The position numbers and the translations under genes are program-made. Under the pieces are notes generated by a model. It did not search any database. It was not told the origin of the DNA and saw only the letters and a list, made by a program, of their open reading frames with translations. A stretch of 64,000 nucleotides of DNA from Variovorax boronicumulans (GTDB lineage: Bacteria > Pseudomonadota > Gammaproteobacteria > Burkholderiales > Burkholderiaceae_C). Positions 45,336-54,790 of this stretch are shown piece by piece. The first letter of the stretch is position 1. Every line of letters begins with the position of its first letter. Location of the stretch: NCBI RefSeq assembly GCF_030812215.1, contig NZ_JAUSSG010000011.1, positions 168,482 to 232,481 of the forward strand, in the 5' to 3' direction.

Positions 45336-46784
45336 GTGCAGCCTGCGCCCCACATCCCGGTCTTCGACGCCATCAAGGCCCTTGCATTCGTCGGCGACCT
45401 GAGCATGGGGCAACCCATCGACCATTCCGCACGCACCGCGTGGATCGCCTCGCAACTGGCCGCCGCCATCGGCCGCGACCAGGCGGTGCAAGGCCATGCG
45501 GCCTGCGCGTCGCTCCTGCGATGGTCGGGTTGCACCGCGAATGCGCCCGAGTTTTCCGACCTGATGGGCGATGACGTCGGCGGGCGCCGCGCGATGCTCT
45601 CGAACGCATCGGCGAGCGCCGCGGCCGAGCTTGCGGCCTCCGTCGGTCCGATGGCGGAGATCCATTGCGAGGTCTCCGGCGATATCGCGCGAACGCTGGG
45701 CATGCCGCCCGAGGTCGAACGCACGCTGCGCCACATGTTCGAGACCTTCGACGGGCGCGGCAAGCCGCATGGGCTGCGCGCCTCGCAGATTCCCGAAGAG
45801 GTGTTCATCGTCTCGGTGGCCGGCGACCTTGAAATCTTCTCGCGCGTGCACGGCCTGAGCAACGCCTTGCGCTACATCGCCGACCGCGCCGATGCGCGCT
45901 ATCCGGCCTTTGTGGTCGACGCCGTGCAGAAGCATGCGGTCGACTGGCTGCATGCGCTGGAGCAAGGCGCGGCAGCCGACATGCAGTCGCCCTCCAGCGC
46001 ATTGCGCGAGGCAACCGCATCGCTCGAACTGATCGCCGACGTGATCGACCTCAAGCTGCCATGGATGACGGGCTTCTCGCGCCGCGTGGCCGATGCCGCG
46101 TTCGCTTGTGCAGCAGGCGTGGGGCTGGGCGATGTCGAACAGGGGCAGGTGCGGCGCGCGGCGCTCATCCATGGCATCGGTCGCGCGTCGGTGCCGAACG
46201 CTGTGTGGGATTCGCCGGGCGTGCGCAGCGAAGCCGACAAGGAGCGGCTGCGCCTCGTGCCCTACTGGACAGACCGCGCGGCACGGCGCATCGGCACGCT
46301 GCGCACCGAAGCGGAGATCGCTTCCTTCGTGGACGAGCGCCTCGACGGTTCGGGATTTTTTCGCGGCATCAAGGGACCGGCCATCGATGTGGCGGGCCGT
46401 GTGTTGGCGGTGGCGGCGCACTGGGTGTTGTTGCGCACCAGCCAGCCGGGGCAGGCTGCGCTCGATGAAGCCGATGCGATCGCGGCGCTGAAACGCGAGG
46501 CGGAACTGGGGCGGCTCGATGCGGCGGCTGTGGCTGTGCTGACGGGGCATCCGCAGGCTGCGGCCGTCACTGCACCTTCGAACGAAGCGGCCGCCCTTCT
46601 CTCCAGCCGCGAGATCGAAGTGCTCGGGCGCATCAGCCTGGGCGACAGCAACAAGGAAGCGGCGCGAGTTTTAGGCATCAGCCCGAGTACCGTGCGGGCG
46701 CACCTGGAGAACATCTTTCGCAAGCTTGAATGCACGACGCGTGCTGCGGCTACCTTGAAGGCGTTGACGCTCGGGTTGCTCTGA
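45336..46784 (+). CDS. LuxR-type regulator with tandem HD-GYP-like region
   Basis: 482 residues from a GTG start (frame open back to 45276). The first half has IDHSARTAW and ETFDGRGKPHGL, and the second HGIGRASVPN and DGSGFFRGIKGP, like two degenerate HD-GYP metal-phosphohydrolase units. The C-terminal 65 residues are a LuxR helix-turn-helix: LLSSREIEVLGRISLG and KEAARVLGISPSTVRAHLENIF. It probably couples ligand or nucleotide sensing to transcription. Catalytic activity is uncertain because the GYP motif is not intact. Confidence 0.8.
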   Translation: MQPAPHIPVFDAIKALAFVGDLSMGQPIDHSARTAWIASQLAAAIGRDQAVQGHAACASLLRWSGCTANAPEFSDLMGDDVGGRRAMLSNASASAAAELAASVGPMAEIHCEVSGDIARTLGMPPEVERTLRHMFETFDGRGKPHGLRASQIPEEVFIVSVAGDLEIFSRVHGLSNALRYIADRADARYPAFVVDAVQKHAVDWLHALEQGAAADMQSPSSALREATASLELIADVIDLKLPWMTGFSRRVADAAFACAAGVGLGDVEQGQVRRAALIHGIGRASVPNAVWDSPGVRSEADKERLRLVPYWTDRAARRIGTLRTEAEIASFVDERLDGSGFFRGIKGPAIDVAGRVLAVAAHWVLLRTSQPGQAALDEADAIAALKREAELGRLDAAAVAVLTGHPQAAAVTAPSNEAAALLSSREIEVLGRISLGDSNKEAARVLGISPSTVRAHLENIFRKLECTTRAAATLKALTLGLL

Positions 46785-46793
46785 GTGTGCGCT

Positions 46794-47061
46794 GCCGTTC
46801 AGGGCGGGTGCACAGGCCACCGGGTACTCCCCTCCGCGAATGTCCCCCGGGGCTGCGCCCCTCCTCCTTGATTTCGCTGCGGGGAGCACCCGATGCCCTG
46901 CGCACTGGGGCACGCTACTGGTTATCGGCCGATCAACCTGTGCTCTGAAGACGAGCACGCCGATGGGGTGCCTTGCGCAGCGAAATCAAGGAGGAGGCCG
47001 CAGGCCGGGGGACATTCGCTTCGCCGCGTACCCCGTCGGCGTGATCGCCGCCCTGAACGGC
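46794..47061. repeat. large imperfect inverted repeat between convergent genes
   Basis: The 268-bp gap after the LuxR-type gene folds on itself: GCCGTTCAGGGCGG at 46794 reappears inverted as CCGCCCTGAACGGC at the right end. Between them CGAATGTCCCCCGG and CTCCTCCTTGATTTCGCTGCG also occur in both arms in inverted order, each arm being about 110 bases. It carries no ORF. It may act as a bidirectional terminator or be a non-autonomous repeat; similar sequence is, from memory, common in Variovorax. Confidence 0.75.
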
Positions 47062-47062
47062 T

Positions 47063-48871
47063 TTAGCCGAACGTGAACGCGTAAGCCTGCGCCCCACCGT
47101 CGAGAAACTCGATCTCGAACAGCCGGTTCTTCCCACTCTTCGTCTGACGAACGAGCTGGTAGAGCTTCTGCGCCTCGATGGTCCCGTAGCCCTGCGCGTC
47201 GGTGTCCGCGCCGTGGTCCGCGAGCGGTGGCTTGCCATCGATCAGCACGCGAAATCGAACCGGCTTGCCGTCGCCCGCCGGGCCGAGCACCAGGTGCAGG
47301 TCGCGCGCCTGGAAGCGATAGGCGATGCGGCTGCTCGCCTGGTTCGACACGGCGCGCTCGGGCTCCACGGTCCAGTCGCCGGCGAGCGCCCACTGGTTCG
47401 TGCGCAGCATCGCAGGGCTTTGGTAGACATGCGCGCGGCCGCTCACCAGACCGCCGGGCGATGCGAAGCCCTCCGCACGCTCTGCGCCCACATAGGTCTC
47501 GCCGGACATCGCGAGTTCGTCACCCGGCGCGGCCTGCGTGCCCTCACCCTTCGGTGCGACCACACCGGCCGGCAGGTTGCGCTGACCTGCTTCGGCAAGC
47601 AGTTGCTGGATGATCTGCTCGGCCTTGTCGTAGCGGTTCTCGCCGAACTGGTGATGGCGGATGCGCCCCTCTGCATCGATGAAATAGAACGCGGGCCAGG
47701 CCTGGTTGTCGAAGCCGCGCCAGATCTTGAAGTCGTTGTCGAGCGCCACCGGGAAGCCGATGCCCAGGTCCTTCGTCGCCTTGTGCACGTTGGCCGAACG
47801 CTTCTCGAAAGCGAACTCCGGCGAGTGCACGCCGAGCACGACGAGCCCCGCGTCCTTGTACTTCTCGGCCCACGCGCGAACGTAGGGCAGCGTGCGCAGG
47901 CAGTTGATGCACGAGTAGGTCCAGAAGTCGACCAGCACGACCTTGCCGCGCAGGGCCTCGGGGGTGAGCGGCGGCGAGTTGATCCATTCGGTCGCGCCGG
48001 CGAGCGAGGGGAACTGGCCTTCGATGCCGAGCTTGTGCACGGGGGCCGGCTCCGGGAGCACGGCGGCGGTCTTGACGAAACCGGTGTCCTGTTGCTGCGG
48101 AGTCGAATCGACCAGCGGCCTGGATGGCGGTTGTGGTTGCGGCTTCGGCATGTCGATCTTCTCCACGAGTGCTTTTTCGAGCGCCGATGTAGTGCCCACC
48201 GAGAGCTGGCTGAGCACGCCGGTGTCGAGCCCCAGCGCAATCGCGCCGACGCCCACCAGCACAGCTACACCCGCGACACGGCGCACCCATTCGCCCGTGT
48301 GCAGCGAACGCTTCATGACCGCGAACAGGCGTCCGCCGAACAGCAACGCTGCCGCCAGCGAGGTGCACGCACCGGCCGCATACGCGAGCAACAGCACCGT
48401 GGTGCCGACGCTCGCGCCGTTGAGCGCCGCGCCCGTCAGGATGAGCCCGAGGATCGGACCCGCGCACGGCGCCCACAACAGGCCCGTGCCGACGCCCAGC
48501 AGCAGCGGCGAGAACACCGAGGCCTTGGCTTGACCGTTAGGCTGCGATTCGGACAAGCGGATGCCCAGCGTCACCAGCGGCCGGCTCATGCGGTCGGCCA
48601 GGCTCGGGAAGAGCAGCGTCACGCCGAACAGCGCGAGCAGCGCGATGGCCGCGTAGCGCCCGTACTCGTTCACCGCGACCACCCAGCCGCCGCCGACCGC
48701 GGCCAGCGTGGCGATGGCCGCGAAGGCCACCGCCATGCCCATCAGCATCGGCAGGCCATGCGAGCGGAACGGGCGGTCGGCGCGTGCGAACACGAAGGGC
48801 AGCACCGGCAGGATGCAGGGGCTCAGGATGGTGAGCACTCCGCCGAGGTAGGCAATCAGAAGGAGCAGCAT
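47063..48871 (-). CDS. DipZ-like CcdA-TlpA fusion protein
   Basis: 602 residues. The N-terminal CcdA-type membrane domain has C19 in LTILSPCILPVLPF and the second Cys in WAPCAGPILGL. After a Pro/Gln linker a TlpA-type thioredoxin domain carries FWTYSCINCLRTLPYV, and a C-terminal carbohydrate-binding-like beta domain follows (residues 450-602, ending AYAFTFG). This is the DipZ architecture: it moves reducing power across the membrane and uses it in the periplasm. Its thioredoxin part closely resembles the protein at 58211. Confidence 0.88.
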   Translation of the reverse strand: MLLLLIAYLGGVLTILSPCILPVLPFVFARADRPFRSHGLPMLMGMAVAFAAIATLAAVGGGWVVAVNEYGRYAAIALLALFGVTLLFPSLADRMSRPLVTLGIRLSESQPNGQAKASVFSPLLLGVGTGLLWAPCAGPILGLILTGAALNGASVGTTVLLLAYAAGACTSLAAALLFGGRLFAVMKRSLHTGEWVRRVAGVAVLVGVGAIALGLDTGVLSQLSVGTTSALEKALVEKIDMPKPQPQPPSRPLVDSTPQQQDTGFVKTAAVLPEPAPVHKLGIEGQFPSLAGATEWINSPPLTPEALRGKVVLVDFWTYSCINCLRTLPYVRAWAEKYKDAGLVVLGVHSPEFAFEKRSANVHKATKDLGIGFPVALDNDFKIWRGFDNQAWPAFYFIDAEGRIRHHQFGENRYDKAEQIIQQLLAEAGQRNLPAGVVAPKGEGTQAAPGDELAMSGETYVGAERAEGFASPGGLVSGRAHVYQSPAMLRTNQWALAGDWTVEPERAVSNQASSRIAYRFQARDLHLVLGPAGDGKPVRFRVLIDGKPPLADHGADTDAQGYGTIEAQKLYQLVRQTKSGKNRLFEIEFLDGGAQAYAFTFG

Positions 48872-49003
48872 GGTTCGGGTCTCGTCTGTGGTGGTCGAAG
48901 TGCACCGTCGGGGCGTGCAGGGTCTTCACGGTCTCGACGCGCGAGCCGCGGGTTGTGAAATAAGGAGGGCGGGAGCTGCCGCGACACGCGCGGCATGGCT
49001 CCT

Positions 49004-50368
49004 TCAGGCGGGTCGCGTGGGCATGGTCAGGCGTGCCTCCAGTCCGCCTTCGGGGCGGTTCTGCAGCTTCAGCTCGGCGCCCATCGCCATCGCGAGCTGG
49101 TGCGCGATGGCAAGGCCCAGGCCCGTGCCGCCGGTGCTGCGGTTGCGCGAGCTTTCGACGCGGTAGAAGGGCTTGAGCACCGCGTCCAGTTCGTCGGGCG
49201 GAATGCCCGGGCCGTTGTCGACGACGGCGATGGAGAGCTGGCCTTCACCGGCTTTCACCCTCACACGCACGTCGCTGCCGAAGATGAGCGCGTTGTCGAT
49301 CAGGTTCATGACGATGCGGCGCATCGCATTCGGCCGGCCCACGATGGGCGCGCCCACCCGGCCTTCGAGGTGCACCGTCTTGCCGGCGTCCTCGTAGTCG
49401 GCCTGCATGCTTTCGAGCAGCGCGTCGGCGTCCATGCGCAGCGGCGGCTCGGTGGCGCCGTGCAGCGTGCGCGCATAGGTCACGCCTTCGCGCACCAGCG
49501 AATGCATCGCGTCCAGGTCCTGGCGGAATTTGCCGCGGTCGTGCTCGTCGTCCATCATTTCGGTGCGAAGCCGCATCCGCGTGATGGGGGTCTGCAGATC
49601 GTGCGAGATGGCCGCGAGGATTTCCACGCGCTCGGCCATGTAGCCGCCGATGCGCTGCTGCATCGCGTTGAAAGCGCGCGCGGCGTGCGCCACTTCGGTC
49701 GGGCCTTCTTCCGCGAGCTTCTGCGGCTTGAGGTCGGGGCCCAGGTCGTCGGCCGCGGCGGCCAGGTCGGCCAGCGGCCGCGTGACCAGCCGCACCGCGA
49801 ACCAGGCGCAGACGGCCAGCACCAGCAACTGGATCGCCAGCAGCCACATGACCCAGCTGGACACCGGCATGCCCACGCGACGCGCGTGCACGACGACCGA
49901 GGACCCGTCGGTCATGCGCACCTGGATTTCCAGGCCCTCGGGCGGCTGGAGCACCTCGCCGACCTTGACGATCTCGAAGGGGCGCATGGCCTCCACGATG
50001 GCCGTGGCGAACTGCTGCGACAACAAGGACCGGGGCGGCACGCCCTCGGCCATGCCGCCCAGCACGAAGCGGTAGTTGCGCCGCTCCAGCTTCTCGAGCC
50101 AGGCCGGGCGTTCGGCAGCGGGCAGGCGGTCGAGGATGGCGACCGAGCTGGCGATGTCGCGCTCGATGCCGATCATCATCAGCTCGCGCATCGCCATGTC
50201 GCGCTCGTAGCGGATGGCGGCGAAGGTGAGCAGTTGGGCGATCGCCAGGCCCACCACGATGATCAGCGTCACGCGGGAGAACAGCGATCGCGGCGCCAGG
50301 CGGCGCAGGCTGCCGGAGGTGCCGGCAGGTGGATTCACGACGACGGGGCTGGCGGGTGAGGTGGACAT
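49004..50368 (-). CDS. sensor histidine kinase, EnvZ/RisS-like
   Basis: 454 residues. Two membrane helices (LIIVVGLAIAQLLTFAAI near residue 35, and a second near residue 165) flank a periplasmic sensor, then a HAMP region. The His box is AAISHDLQTPITRM, and the ATPase has DNGPGIPPDEL and GTGLGLAI. No response regulator is adjacent; the nearest is the OmpR-type gene at 56264. Start chosen at 50368 over an upstream ATG at 50446. The ohr-like gene lies 113 bases upstream on the same strand. Confidence 0.88.
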   Translation of the reverse strand: MSTSPASPVVVNPPAGTSGSLRRLAPRSLFSRVTLIIVVGLAIAQLLTFAAIRYERDMAMRELMMIGIERDIASSVAILDRLPAAERPAWLEKLERRNYRFVLGGMAEGVPPRSLLSQQFATAIVEAMRPFEIVKVGEVLQPPEGLEIQVRMTDGSSVVVHARRVGMPVSSWVMWLLAIQLLVLAVCAWFAVRLVTRPLADLAAAADDLGPDLKPQKLAEEGPTEVAHAARAFNAMQQRIGGYMAERVEILAAISHDLQTPITRMRLRTEMMDDEHDRGKFRQDLDAMHSLVREGVTYARTLHGATEPPLRMDADALLESMQADYEDAGKTVHLEGRVGAPIVGRPNAMRRIVMNLIDNALIFGSDVRVRVKAGEGQLSIAVVDNGPGIPPDELDAVLKPFYRVESSRNRSTGGTGLGLAIAHQLAMAMGAELKLQNRPEGGLEARLTMPTRPA

Positions 50369-50481
50369 GGGCTCGTTTATAGACCCGGGCCTCGCCGGAA
50401 AGCCCATCGCATGTATCGCAGTGTGTTCAGCAGCAAGAAGCGACATGGAACATTACCCGTTCGGCCCCGTCGTTCGCTCGC

Positions 50482-50898
<417 letters not shown>

Positions 50899-50935
50899 GG
50901 TGTTTCCTTGGAAGGGTTGGTTGGGAACGGACCGG

Positions 50936-51016
50936 ATTGTTGGGCCGCTCCCGCCCTCCGGGAGCACCTTGCGTATGCCTTTGTATCTGCCGAAGAAACT
51001 CACACAGTACGTTTCA
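50936..51016 (-). promoter_or_regulatory. promoter module copy A (upstream of ohr)
   Basis: Minus strand: TGAAACGTACTGTGTG, then GATAC and CATAC ten bases apart, then 31 bases to AACAAT, a likely -10 box, 38 bases before the ohr start. It overlaps the stop of the M81 gene. Same layout as copies B, C and D. Confidence 0.7.
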
Positions 51017-52510
51017 CACTGGCCGCTCGGCATCGCGCGGACGCGTGCGCATTTCCTTCGCCAGGTGTTTCCACGGCAGCTGCGACGGATCGGCGATGAA
51101 GGGCCCGGGCGAGCGCACCACGAGGATTTCCTCGGCCATGGCGGCGAAGTCGGCGCGAAAGTGCACCGAGCTCTTGTTCACGAGGATCTTCATCGTCTCG
51201 GGCGCGATGCCGACGGTGCGGTACATGTTCCGGTCGAGCAGCTGCGCCTTGGCCGAGCTCACCGCGATACGCACACCGCCGATGCGCAGGCACGCCATCG
51301 GCCCGAGATCGGAGGCCTTGCCGTTCATCATCGGACCGCCGTAGACGAACTGGCCGCCGGACAGCGCTTCGACCTGGAAGGAGCCGCGCAGCGGCGCATC
51401 GCCCTCGACCTGCGGACAACCGCCCAGGCCGATGTCGATCCATGCGCCCACGCCCGCCGCATGCGCTGCCGCTGCGGCGGCGGGGTCGCAGATGAGGCCC
51501 AGCGCCGCGTCCTGCGCGCCGTGCCTGAGCAGCGCGCGCAGCAGGCCCGTTGTGTTGGAGTCGCCGCCGACGCCGGGGTTGTCCTGCGTGTCCGCGAGGA
51601 TCACCGGTCGCGTGGCCGTTTGCGCGACCTGCATCGCGCGCAGCACCGCGGCATCGGGCTCCTCGAACCGCACCGCCCATTGGTGCTCGGGGTGGCAGAT
51701 GCGAGAGAACAGCGCATCGACGGCGCGTTCGATGCGTGCCGCGTCGAAGCCGTAGCCCCAGACCACCGGGCCGCATTCCGCGAAGTCGGAGGCCGGAAAG
51801 CCCGGCGCGAAGGAGAGCGAGAGCACGCCTTCCTTTTCCAGTTCTTCGAGCAGGTCGTACATGCCGCGCGCGGGCTGCATCATGGTGGACATGCTGTTCA
51901 CCGGAATGAGGAACGGCACGCGCCGTGCCACGCGGTGCGCCGGCTTGTCGCTGCCGGTGAGCGCAAGCAGCAACTCCCCGGCCCGCCGGCCCGTGTCGGC
52001 CATGTCGATGTGGGGATATGTGCGGTAGGCCACCAGCCCGTCCGCGAGCGCGAGCATCTGCGTGGTGACGTTGGCGTGCGAATCGAGCGAGACCACGATC
52101 TTCATCTGCGGGCCCACCACCGCGCGGATGCGGGCGAGCAGTTCGCCTTCGCCGTCATCGAGGTGCTGCGCGACCATCGCGCCGTGCAGGTCGAGGTAGA
52201 TCGCATCGAACGACGCCGTCTTCACCGCCTCGACGATCTCGCCCGCGATGCGCTCGTAGGCATCGGTGGTCACATGCGCCGAGGCGCCCGCGCCGGCCCA
52301 GATGACGGGCGTGACGGCATGCCCCTTCTCGCGCACGAAGTTGATGAAGCCGCTCGCGGGCAGGTTCACGCCGAGCAGGCCGAAGAGACCTTCACCGCGC
52401 ACGAGCCCCGGAAAATCTTCGCCGCGCACGAAGCTGTCGTACGAGGCCACGGTGGGCGCGAAGGTGTTGGTCTCATGCTGGAAACCGGCGACGAGGATGT
52501 TCATCATCAT
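51014..52510 (-). CDS. M81-family (MlrC-like) metallopeptidase
   Basis: 498 residues, family of microcystinase C. NILVAGFQHETNTFAP begins the DUF1485 domain with a zinc-ligand His12. DLHGAMVAQHLDDGEGELL and SLDSHANVT carry further expected ligands. The C-terminal MlrC domain includes ADTQDNPGVGGDSNTTGLL. Three successive ATGs open it, overlapping the stop of the Bug receptor gene (ATGA), so the receptor and hydrolase form an operon. The physiological peptide or amide substrate is unknown. Confidence 0.9.
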   Translation of the reverse strand: MMMNILVAGFQHETNTFAPTVASYDSFVRGEDFPGLVRGEGLFGLLGVNLPASGFINFVREKGHAVTPVIWAGAGASAHVTTDAYERIAGEIVEAVKTASFDAIYLDLHGAMVAQHLDDGEGELLARIRAVVGPQMKIVVSLDSHANVTTQMLALADGLVAYRTYPHIDMADTGRRAGELLLALTGSDKPAHRVARRVPFLIPVNSMSTMMQPARGMYDLLEELEKEGVLSLSFAPGFPASDFAECGPVVWGYGFDAARIERAVDALFSRICHPEHQWAVRFEEPDAAVLRAMQVAQTATRPVILADTQDNPGVGGDSNTTGLLRALLRHGAQDAALGLICDPAAAAAAHAAGVGAWIDIGLGGCPQVEGDAPLRGSFQVEALSGGQFVYGGPMMNGKASDLGPMACLRIGGVRIAVSSAKAQLLDRNMYRTVGIAPETMKILVNKSSVHFRADFAAMAEEILVVRSPGPFIADPSQLPWKHLAKEMRTRPRDAERPV

Positions 52511-53532
52511 TGGGCAGTCAGTTGAATGGAACGGGCCATCTTCTTGAACTTCTCCGTCTCGTCGACGTAGAACTTCGCGGAGGCGGCAAGGGGTTGCGGC
52601 TTCATCGGCACCGTGCCCGAGAGCGCGAGCGCCTTGACCATCTCGGGCGACTGGATCGCCTGCTGCGAGGCCTCCAGCAGCACGCGAAGCCGGTCGTCCG
52701 GAATGCCCGCCTTGGCCATCACCGCCAGCCAGATGGAGTGCACGAACTCGCTCTTCCTGGCGATGCCGCTCTCGGAGATGGCGGGCACATCGGGCAACGT
52801 GCGCATGCGCTGGGTGTCGAGCACGTCGATGGCCTTGATCTTGCGGCTTTCGAGCAGCTGGATCGACGCACCCAGGTTCGGCAGGATCGTGATGTCGATC
52901 TGCTGGCCGACCAGGTCCTGCATCATCGGCGTGGCGCCCTTGTAGGGCACGTGCAGCAGCTTGGCGCCTGTCGTCTGCGCGAGGTATTCGGAGACGATGT
53001 GGTACATCGAGCCGTGCCCCGGGCTGCCGAAGGTGAGGCTCTGGCTGCCGGGCTTCTTCGCGGCGGCGATCAGTTGTTCGAGCGATGCATACGGCAGGTC
53101 GTTGCGCGCCATCACCACCAGCGGATGCGTGGAGATCGGTGCGACGAGCGCGAGCTCTTCGGGCTTGTACTTCGCCGACGCGTTGGACAGCGGCGCGAGG
53201 ATCGCCTCGTTGGGCGAACCCATGATGAGCGTGTAGCCGTCGGCCGGCTTGCTCAAGAGGCGCTGCACGGCGAGCGCGCCGCCCGCGCCCGGCAGGTTCT
53301 CGATGATGAGCGGCTGGCCGAGCGCCTTCGCCATCGACGGCTGCATGGCGCGCGCGAGCACGTCGGCGGGGCCGCCGGGTGGGAACGCGACGAGCATGGT
53401 CACGGGCTTGGAGGGGAACGCCTCCGCGGCGAGTGCCGGGCCGGCGGCCGTCGCGCTGACGAGCAACGCGGCCGCAAGGGCGGCGATGCCCGCGAACGCA
53501 CGGGCGATGGGGGTCTTCGGAATGTCTCTCAT
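52507..53532 (-). CDS. Bug-family tripartite tricarboxylate receptor
   Basis: 341 residues. Signal peptide ends at ALA-AEA. FPSKPVTMLVAFPPGGPADV and the GAGGALAVQRLLSKPADGYTL segment are Bug hallmarks, and the ligand loop contains TFGSPGHGS. A periplasmic solute receptor, likely for a carboxylate or amide used by the M81 enzyme. No TctA/TctB membrane genes are adjacent, as is common for orphan Bug proteins. Divergent from a LysR-type gene. Confidence 0.9.
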   Translation of the reverse strand: MRDIPKTPIARAFAGIAALAAALLVSATAAGPALAAEAFPSKPVTMLVAFPPGGPADVLARAMQPSMAKALGQPLIIENLPGAGGALAVQRLLSKPADGYTLIMGSPNEAILAPLSNASAKYKPEELALVAPISTHPLVVMARNDLPYASLEQLIAAAKKPGSQSLTFGSPGHGSMYHIVSEYLAQTTGAKLLHVPYKGATPMMQDLVGQQIDITILPNLGASIQLLESRKIKAIDVLDTQRMRTLPDVPAISESGIARKSEFVHSIWLAVMAKAGIPDDRLRVLLEASQQAIQSPEMVKALALSGTVPMKPQPLAASAKFYVDETEKFKKMARSIQLTAQ

Positions 53533-53603
53533 GGGGTCCTCTTCTTTCCAGACTGCGTGGGGCGTGGGGCGTGGGGCGGGCGGTGGGCGCGGGGAATCGC
53601 GTG

Positions 53604-53616
53604 GAACAAATTGTTC
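53604..53616. promoter_or_regulatory. palindrome between bug and lysR-type genes
   Basis: GAACAA-A-TTGTTC is a perfect inverted repeat in the 163-bp divergent gap, with a second dyad CTGTT-N5-AACAG at 53627-53641. Both suit LysR-type binding (T-N11-A in TGTTCGAGCAACA). Confidence 0.55.
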
Positions 53617-53695
53617 GGCGTAGCATCTGTTCGAGCAACAGCAACTTTTTGACCACTTCGTTGCCCACCAGGCAACGACTCGAGGATCGAACACC

Positions 53696-54643
53696 ATGCG
53701 CGACATCAACCAGAAGCGGCTGAAGTACTTCCACGAAGTGCTGGTTCACGGCTCGATCCGCGGCGCGGCCGATGCGCTGAACACCGCGCCCTCGGTCATC
53801 ACGCGGCAGGTGGCATTGCTCGAAGAAGAACTGGGCCTGCTGCTCTTCGAGCGGCAGGCGCGCGGCGTTGCGCCGACCGATGCCGCGTTCCATCTGCTCG
53901 AGTACTGGCGCGGCTGCCAGGCGCACCAGGAGCAACTGACCGAGCGGCTGCGCGCCATCGAGTCGATGGATGCGGGCACCGTGCGCATCGTCGCGAGCGA
54001 AGGCTTTGTCGACGGATTGATGGCACAGGTGGTCGCGCCGTTCTGCGCGACGCACCCGAAGCTGTCGGTGGTGCTCGATGCGTTGCCCGCGAGCGAGCTG
54101 ATCGCCGAAGTGGTGAGCGATGCCGCGCACATCGGCCTGGCCTACAACCCACAGTCGGATGCGCAGCTGCAGTTCGTCGCCAGCGCCGCCGCGCCCGCCA
54201 AGCTGCTGGTGCGCACGGGGCATCCGCTCACGAAGATCGCGGGCCCGCTGCAGATACGGCAGCTCGCCGGCTACCCGCTGGGCCTGATGCCGCCAGGCTA
54301 CGGCGTGGGGCGGCTCGTCGAACTGCTCGAGTACGCGGAGCATGTGAAGCTGCACCCGAGCCTGCGCAGCAACTCGGTGGTCGGCCTCAAGCGCTTCGTG
54401 CGCACCACCGATGGCGTGACCTTCATCGGTGCGGGCCTCGCGGCGGCGCCGGAGATCGAGGCGGGGCACCTTGTTGCGCTCGACCTGGCGCATCCGCTGT
54501 GCAAGTCGGCGCAGGTGCGGCTGATGGTGCGCCAGGGGCGGCCGTTGCCGGTGGCTGCCGAGCGGCTGCTCGCGGAAATACGGCAGGGCTTCTCGGTGTT
54601 CGCAAGCGCGCGTACGCCGGAGAAGAGAGTGCGACGCCGTTGA
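53696..54643 (+). CDS. LysR-family transcriptional regulator
   Basis: 315 residues. Winged helix-turn-helix at residues 8-65 (SIRGAADALNTAPSVITRQVALLE), effector domain from about residue 92 (AGTVRIVASEGF). Divergent from the Bug/M81 operon and probably its regulator. The stop codon TGA is also the first triplet of promoter module C. Confidence 0.9.
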   Translation: MRDINQKRLKYFHEVLVHGSIRGAADALNTAPSVITRQVALLEEELGLLLFERQARGVAPTDAAFHLLEYWRGCQAHQEQLTERLRAIESMDAGTVRIVASEGFVDGLMAQVVAPFCATHPKLSVVLDALPASELIAEVVSDAAHIGLAYNPQSDAQLQFVASAAAPAKLLVRTGHPLTKIAGPLQIRQLAGYPLGLMPPGYGVGRLVELLEYAEHVKLHPSLRSNSVVGLKRFVRTTDGVTFIGAGLAAAPEIEAGHLVALDLAHPLCKSAQVRLMVRQGRPLPVAAERLLAEIRQGFSVFASARTPEKRVRRR

Positions 54644-54721
54644 AACGTAGTGTGTGGATTTCTCGCGTCGATACACAGGCATACAGCCTTCGGATCGCAG
54701 AGGGGAAGCACGGCCAAAGAT
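54641..54721 (+). promoter_or_regulatory. promoter module copy C (upstream of epoxide-hydrolase-like gene)
   Basis: TGAAACGTAGTGTGTG, GATAC at 54670, CATAC at 54680, 31 bases, then AAAGAT as a possible -10 box, 70 bases before the hydrolase ATG. Starts in the LysR stop codon. Confidence 0.7.
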
Positions 54722-54790
54722 GCGCCCGTCCGTTCATTCGGGCGGCCCGCAAGGCCTCTTCACTTCACCCTTACTCGACGAAAGATCACC

